Source: Zingiber officinale (lineage: Eukaryota; Streptophyta; Magnoliopsida; Zingiberales; Zingiberaceae). From it: a stretch of DNA of 64,000 nt. The notes beneath the pieces are model-generated. The model was not told the origin of the DNA. It made no database searches and saw only the letters and a list, made by a program, of their open reading frames with translations. Of the stretch, positions 57,723 through 64,000 are shown one piece after another. Location of the stretch: NCBI RefSeq assembly GCF_018446385.1, contig NC_055999.1, forward strand, positions 82,475,859-82,539,858. The letters run 5' to 3'. The translations under genes were made by a program, and so were the position numbers. Within the stretch, counting starts at the first letter, position 1. Each line of letters starts with the position of its first letter.

Positions 57723-60700
57723 ATTGGTATCAAAGCTAGGGTTTGCCTCTGTGTGTTTGGTTTTCAGTTTAATTATGCACATGTCATACATATTTTAGGC
57801 AGTACAATAGTAGGATATGCTAACTCTGTGGTTGCAGGCTCCAACTATTATGGCATATTAAGGGCATTTTATGTGTGTGCATGATTGTATTTATTAAATA
57901 CAACAGGAGTTGTATTAGCCCTAGGATTTTACATTTATGTTTGATCTAGACTTGATGTGCATTCCCTCGTGGAAATGTATGTAAAATTTTATTTTTATAT
58001 TGCGGATCGTATCCTTGTGAGGCATGGTGCAATTGGAGGACCAGAGGCACAGTAGAAAAGGAAGCTCGATGGATCCGACGGCATGAACCCTAGGGCTGAC
58101 AACACGCAAAGGACAGTGATGGAAAAGGTCATAATAGTTGGAAAATTAATTTTCATATTTATTTCTTTTATTTACTGTGATATGTGTGATGTGTGCTTGC
58201 AAGGTTAAAATTCCTCACCTTAAATAACTAAGTGGGAGAGAGATTTTTAAATAAATCCACGGTCTCCATTACTGGTTTGTAAGTGATGCAAACAAACTTG
58301 CGCGATGGCTCTGAGTGCCTTCCTCCATATCGGATGAGTTTGTTTGTGGATCACTAGATTAAACTTCTATTTTAGATGACTATAGAAAATTAATTAGGAG
58401 CATGTGATCTTCCCCATCGGAAGGGGCACAATCATAATTAATGGACTAAGTGTCAAGTAATGGTATACACTTAGGAACATCTAATAGTATCCTCCCCATC
58501 GGAGTCTCTGTTATTATTTGTGTGATCGAAGGAAAACCAACTATTAATTTGTCATAAAGATAGGTTGACAAGATAATAAAATTAAAACCCTCTTTTACAA
58601 ATGTTGAGATTTTATATACGCCCACACTATCGTGGCATACAAAATTCACGGTATTTGAGGTAATTTTATTTGTCAAGATAATAAAATTAATGTGTAAACC
58701 CCCTATTACAAATGTTTGGATTTGTATACGTCCACACTATCGTGGCATACAAAATTCACGGTGTTTGAGATAATTTTATTTGTCATAAAGATAGGTTGAC
58801 AAGGTTATTAATGGGTAAAACCCTCCTCTTACAAATGTTTGATTTTATATACGTCCACACTATCATGGCATGCAAAATTCACGGTGTTTGAGGTGTTGGT
58901 GAATTTAAATGATATTGTTTTGAGAAATCAATATTATTTTAAATTCAAAGTTTTAACCAAATATTTGATCAAAGATAGACCAACTATTAATTTTATTTGT
59001 CATAAAATTAGGTTGACGAGATAATAAAATTAATAGATAAAATCTCCTCTTTGATTTTGTATACGTCCACACTATCATAGCAAACAAAATTCATGAGAAT
59101 TTTAAGGTGTTGGTCTTGACCAAATATTTTTGTGATTCTTAGGATTTCAAATGTTTGTCAATCCCCTAACTATTATACTACAGAATAGACTTAGTAGTCC
59201 CAAATTGTAATGATTGGAAATAAGACTTGGACATTAAGGTGGACTGTCCTCTCAGAATTGAGAACAATAAAGGTGTATTTTATTCATTAGTTGATATATG
59301 TTTAGTGGTGTTATCTACCGGTACCTGGTGTGTAGATACAGGAGCCACTGATCATGTCGGCAATTCATTGCAGGGTTCCAGGAAACCCGACAACTATATG
59401 AAAGGGAAAACACCATGGGCACTACTGCAAAAGTAGCAGCTGTTGCAGTGGGAGATGTTTATCTTCTGATAGGAAAAAAATTATCTTTACGTACCAAGTT
59501 TTCAAAGAACATGATATTCTGTCTCTTTTGATAACAAAGTTGTTATCAAGAAAAAGAGGAAAGTTATCTGTTTTGATACGGTGGTTGACAATTTATATAA
59601 ATCCAATAAATTCCACGATGCAACAAATGGAAATTAATAACACCTTCTAACTCTAGTAAGAGAAAGCAACCTTCAAAAATGAATCAATCATATCTTTGGC
59701 ATCTAAGGCTAGGTCATATTAACTTGAGTAGGATTCAAAGGATAATAGCCGATGAACTTTTGAGTTCATTGGTGGTGAAAAACTTTCCAACCTGCGAGTC
59801 TTGCTTGGAAGGAAAAATGCCCGAGAAGCTTTTTAAGTCCAAGGGGTATATAGCCAAAGATGTATTGGAATTGGATCATTCTGATTTGTGTGGACCTATG
59901 ACTATCCAAGCAAGAGGTGGTTTCGAATAGATGACTATTCGAGATACAGGTGCATTTACTTGATGCGCCGCAAGTCTAAGTACTTTGATAAGTTTAAATA
60001 GTACAGGGCTGATGTGGAGAAACGTCAAGGTAAAAGTATCAAGACACTGCAGTAAAATCGTAGTGAAGAGTACCTCTTAGGAGAGTTTAGGAGTCACTTA
60101 TCAGGAGTCAGGATTCAATCCCAACTGACTGCTCCTGGTACATCCCAACAGAATGGTGTGGCAGAAAGAAGGTATAGGACTCTTATGGAAATGATTAGAT
60201 CAATGATGAGTTATTCAGAATTCCCAAATTCGTTTCGAGGATATACTCTGGAAACGGAAGTAAACATAGTACTTTCTAAAGTCAGAACCCTCTGCTCCCA
60301 TAGAATTGTAGAATGGGTGTAAGCCTAGTCTAAAGCATATTCAGATTTGGGGTAGCACATGTACTGAAGGGAGACACTGATAAGTTGGACAGGAGTTCAC
60401 TTGTTTGTGGGTTATCCTAGAGAAATGAAAGGAGGTTTATAGTCCTTAAAAATCAGAAGGTCATTGTAAGCACCAATGCCCGATTTTTAGAAGAGGACTA
60501 TGTAATAAACCACAAACCCATAAGTAAATTTGTTCTTAAGGAAATAATAAAGGACACGTCTAATTTAGTACCAACTGTACAAGATGAAATATCACAAAAA
60601 ATTGCAACACGTATCACAAATGATACACAATTGCACAATGTGTCTCGTCGTAGTGGGAGGGTTGTTAGCCAACCTGAAAGATTCATGTTTTGAGAGAGTT

Positions 60701-61550
60701 TTTGGACTTGATCCCTGATGAACATGAACCTGATCTCCGGACATATGACGAAGCGCTCCAAGATAAAGATGCAACATCTTGGCAAAGAGCAATGAATACT
60801 GAAAAAGAATCTATGTATTCTAATAAAGTCTGGGAGCTTGTAGAACCACCAAATGGTGTAAAAGTCATTGGGTGTAAACAGGTCTACAATAGGAAAAGAG
60901 GGATAAACGGGAAGGTGGAAACTTTCAAAGCAAGGCTTGTTGAAAAAGGAAACTTTTTCACCAGTAGTCATGCTTAAGTCTATCCGGATTCTTTTATCTA
61001 TTGTTGCTCATATGGATTATGAGATATGGAAAATGGATGTCAAGATAGCTTTCCTTAATGGAAGTCTTGAAGAAAGCATCCATATGAAGCAACCAGAGGG
61101 GTTCATTGCGAAGGGCAAAGAGCATCTAGTATGTAAGCTTAATCGGTCTATTTATGGACTGAAGCAAAGCTTCAAGGTCTTGGAACATCCGGTTTAATGA
61201 AGTAATCTAGACCTATGGATTTATTCAGTGTGCGGATAAAGAAGTGTGATGGAAACGTGGTGGTATTTCTTGTACTATATGTAGATCACATATTTGGTAG
61301 TTGGAAATAATATCAAAGTGTTGTCGCAAGTAAGGGTATGGTTGTCCAAACAATTTGATATGAAGGACTTGGGAGAATGCACATATTCTTGGGATCAATG
61401 TAATAAGGGATCGCAAGAAAAGAATATTATGATTCTCCCAAGCTTCGTATATCGATACGATCCTAGCTCGTTTTAGCATGCAATACTCCAAGAAAGGTTT
61501 TCTACCTTTTAGACATGGAGTAACTTTATCTAAAGAGATATCTCTGAAGA
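57723..61550 (+). pseudogene. Copia internal 2 (no gag, pol relic, truncated)
   Basis: Parallel to internal 1: the four-copy repeat at 58583-59115; protease WCVDTGATDHV (about 59327-59360); integrase finger LWHLRLGHINLSRIQR (59692-59740); integrase core near 60140-60210; RT with KVWELVEPPNG (60826-60860) and KIAFLNGSLEESIHMKQ. The RT active site reads YVDH (61278-61289), with CAC in place of GAC, so the polymerase is dead. The end at 61550 is the insertion point of Gypsy-4. Confidence 0.85.
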
Positions 61551-61808
61551 TGTAACGCCCGAAAATTCTCGAAACTGCATTATAAATATTCTATGATTTT
61601 TCTGGAATTTTTATATATTTTTCCGGAATTTTCCGAGTAGCGGAAGCAACAAAAATAATTAGAACCGCAAAATAGCTTAGGCGAGAATCGAACCCGAGAC
61701 CTATGGCTTAGGGATAATGTTGGGAACCAGTTGAACCCAGCAGGGCCGTGCTGAAAGGAAAGGGGACCAATTATATTTATAATTGGGTTGGCCGAATTAG
61801 TTACTTAG

Positions 61809-61816
61809 TATAAATA
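61809..61816 (+). promoter_or_regulatory. TATA box in the Gypsy-4 LTR
   Basis: TATAAATA about 258 bp after the LTR start fits a U3 promoter, giving transcription from near 61840. Promoter activity is inference. Confidence 0.5.
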
Positions 61817-63407
61817 GAAGGTTTAAGTGGGGTTTGGTTTATTTTTGGGTTAGGCAACTTCTCAACCCTCACCACCGAAACCTCACCGCCGCCTCTCCCT
61901 CTCCTCTTCCTCTCGGCGCCCATGCCCCAAGGGCTCTCAGATCATCTTCCGGCGACGACTCCAACACGAAAGAGGTTCTTCTCCGCGAGAGGAACGCAAA
62001 GACATGAGCGGATCGTCGAGAAGGTAATCTCCACCGGAATTCTAGCGAATAGAATCGTAAGAAATTACGAACAGGAGGTAAGAAATCCCTCACTTGCAGT
62101 ATAATAGCTACCGTTTGATTTTCTGTGCATTAGTTTAGTTATATGTGTATGTTTTCGACATATAGAGTGTATTTAACCTTCCTCGCATGTTTAGGGATTT
62201 AGTGAGTACCTTTAGATGGGCCGGACACGTCTTTTCTCCTTCAGTTGGAGGTTTAGATGCTGTTGGGTGCCTAAAGGTAGTCCCCCTAATAGAGAGGGGA
62301 GTTAAAGCACACTAGGTGGTCGATTAAATAACTAGCTTAGAAAAATGCAACCTAGGTATTTTTATTAGCACAGTTGAATGCATTAGAAGCATCTAAATCA
62401 GTAAATCAGTTATCCTAGCTTATATGGGACTACGGTCCAATGGGTGGGCTCCCACAGTCGCCTCTAGGTTCAGACAACCTAGCTCTAGGTTTAGATAACC
62501 TAGAAACAGCTATTTAGAACAGTTTAGCTATACTTAGTATTTTACTTTTCAGTTGGCACTGTACTGGATTAGATATCCATTGGACTGGGCTCCCATAGTC
62601 GGTCCCTAGGTTTAGATAACCTAGTAGCTCTACTAAATTCGGGATTTGCAACCCCGGGTCTAGTTGGAGATGCGCGCATAGCAAGTACAGTTGCCGGGCC
62701 CAAACAGCAGCATGATTACTATTTTCACTTATTATGATATTAGCTCTCAAACTCTTAATCTAATCCAGTGATTATAGTTTAAGATCAGTTTTGGCTTAGT
62801 TCAGTTTCAGTCAGTATCATGCTCCAACTTAGTTTTTCCGTGTGAATATGCATGATAACTTTATGTGCAGTTGTTATACATGTTTATATGTTCAGCTTTA
62901 GATATGCCATGATTGTATGCTTACATGCCATGCCATGCTTAGTTTATTCAGTATATCCAGCATAGCTTTTAAACAGCATTATTTAAAATCATATTTGCAT
63001 CGTTGCATGTTTTTGTGAGGTAGATGGTTTCTTACTAAGATTTTTAGCTTATAGATACTACTTTTCTTATACTGCAGATAAAGGTAAAGGAAAAGTGGAC
63101 CAGTAGCGGAGGCTGGAGGTCAATGCAGATCAAGATGTGTGTGGCAGGAACTGGAATAAAAGATTCTAAGGGATTTTAGCAAGTTTTACTTAAGCATCAG
63201 AACTTTACAGTATTTTGTTATTTGCACTCTAGTTGTTAATCACTATGAATTAGTTAGCTATGCACTCTATTATGCTTAGAATCCTTCGTTTATGATGTGA
63301 GAATGTTAGTTTCCATTGTTAGAGTGTTTCCTAGCCTTGTTAGAATTGTTGTGTGGGGTTTTGGCACGCTAAAGTGCTGAAATCAGAGTCCCCGGACGAA
63401 ATCAGAA

Positions 63408-63640
63408 CTCTGATCGGTCTCCAGACCGATCAGAGCCTGAGCAGTGCCACTGGATCGGTGGGCCGACCGATCCAGACAGATACAGTATGCTACTGTATCC
63501 TCCTGGATCGGTCAGCCGACCGATCCAGCACGATACAGTAGCGTTCCAGGAGAGCTTCAGGTGCCTGGATCGGTCAGCCGACCGATCCAGTTGGGAACAG
63601 AACGACCGCAGCTCTGATCGATCTGTGGATTGATCGGCAG
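63408..63640. repeat. Palindrome field GATCGGTC...GACCGATC in the Gypsy-4 LTR
   Basis: Five hairpin-forming sites: 63408-63435 (perfect 13-bp arms CTCTGATCGGTCT, 2-nt loop), 63450-63475, 63503-63528, 63565-63590 (CTGGATCGGTC arms, 11 bp in the last two) and a decayed one near 63614-63638. Spacing is about 40-60 bp. GATACAGTA / TACTGTATC (about 63479-63499) forms a further inverted pair. Confidence 0.88.
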
Positions 63641-63873
63641 GTCTGTGAGTAGTTGGGAAGTTAGTTTCTAGCCCCTAGCTCAGTTGGGATGTTCAGTTTC
63701 TCCTCCTTAGCCTATGTACACCAGCAAAGAAGGTCTTTAGACCCTTCTTATCAGTTGTATCCGTCATTAGTAGAGTAAAATTTTAATTAGCCCAGCTTTC
63801 CGCACAGTATAGTTTAGCATTATTGTGACGATCGGCCTTACAGCCAGCGATCAGAAGGCGGGTCGTTACAGAG

Positions 63874-63885
63874 TGGTATCAGAGC
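63874..63885 (+). other. Gypsy-4 primer binding site
   Basis: TGGTATCAGAGC fits initiator tRNA-Met and fixes the LTR end at 63870. The remaining bases to 64000 are untranslated leader. Confidence 0.88.
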
Positions 63886-64000
63886 AGTGTTCCATACTTC
63901 CTACACACACATCAGCATTGTACCTACAGTTTCCAAGTAAGAATACCTCTACTTTATTTATGCTCCTTGTTTTGTTATTACAGTTCGTGTTTTTATGCCT

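Larger units (their letters stand above)
47684..61550 (+). mobile_element. Tandem Copia array: LTR - internal 1 - LTR - internal 2
   Basis: LTR 1 (47684-50280), internal 1 (50281-55104), LTR 2 (55105-57722), internal 2 (57723-61550). The shared middle LTR is preceded by a polypurine tract (55094-55104) and followed by a primer binding site, so it serves as 3' LTR of one unit and 5' LTR of the next. Internal 2 breaks at 61550, where Gypsy-4 starts, at a point equal to about 54413 in internal 1. Neither internal region has a recognisable gag. Confidence 0.88.
61551..63870 (+). repeat. Gypsy-4 5' LTR
   Basis: TGTAACGCCCGAAAATTC...GGGTCGTTACA, 2320 bp, followed after three bases by a perfect tRNA-iMet primer binding site (63874-63885, TGGTATCAGAGC). 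The TGTAACGCCC start is common in plant Gypsy LTRs. The body of the element lies beyond the window, so the lineage is not shown. It contains a strong TATA box and a field of palindromes. Confidence 0.82.

Overview
The window is plant nuclear DNA and consists almost entirely of transposable elements, most of them nested inside one another. I found no intact host gene, rRNA, tRNA or CRISPR array. The case for a plant rests on a CACTA transposon with DUF4216, Transposase_24 and Ulp1 domains, Copia and Ty3/Gypsy LTR retrotransposons (Tekay-like, Tat-like and Maximus/SIRE-like), tRNA-iMet primer binding sites, and heavy C-to-T / G-to-A decay at CG and CHG sites. The species cannot be fixed from this sequence. 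A large monocot genome is my impression only. The setting looks like methylated, gene-poor heterochromatin.

Layout. 1-5908: right part of a CACTA element on the plus strand, with the C-terminus of its TNP2-type transposase, a second spliced gene joining Transposase_24-type domains to an Ulp1-like cysteine protease, and a subterminal repeat field ending in the terminal inverted repeat. 5909-12294: a short palindromic tandem repeat, then a decayed Gypsy element (Gypsy-1) with its 3' LTR. 12298-15170: a cluster of foldback MITEs, one of them split by a block of different composition (12714-13520). 15649-31106: a minus-strand Copia element (host Copia) missing its 5' end. Its integrase is split by an 11.5-kb non-autonomous Maximus/SIRE-like element (19143-30598, TSD GGATG), which itself carries a 1.85-kb solo LTR (24459-26304, TSD TTCAA).

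31107-45152: an 862-bp Gypsy LTR (Gypsy-3) split by a complete 13.2-kb Tekay-like Gypsy element (Gypsy-2, 31357-44535). A 1638-bp Copia solo LTR (TSD CACAG) sits inside the 5' LTR of Gypsy-2. When that insert is removed, both Gypsy-2 LTRs are 2788 bp. 45153-47683: Gypsy-3 leader, a 113-bp tandem repeat and an antisense Tat-like pol relic. 47684-61550: a tandem Copia array (LTR, internal, LTR, internal). 61551-64000: 5' LTR and primer binding site of a further LTR element (Gypsy-4), whose body lies beyond the window.

The genes do not form a pathway. Each is part of a mobile element, and nearly all are broken. The window is best read as a layered insertion record: the host Copia took in the Maximus-like element, which took in a solo LTR; separately, Gypsy-3 took in Gypsy-2, which took in another solo LTR. 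The most unusual points are the triplicated primer binding site of Gypsy-2, the CAG-to-TAG pattern visible inside a 30-bp coding repeat, the gag-only Maximus-like element with an apparently spliced second gene, the tandem Copia array, and repeated short GC-rich palindromes in several unrelated LTRs.
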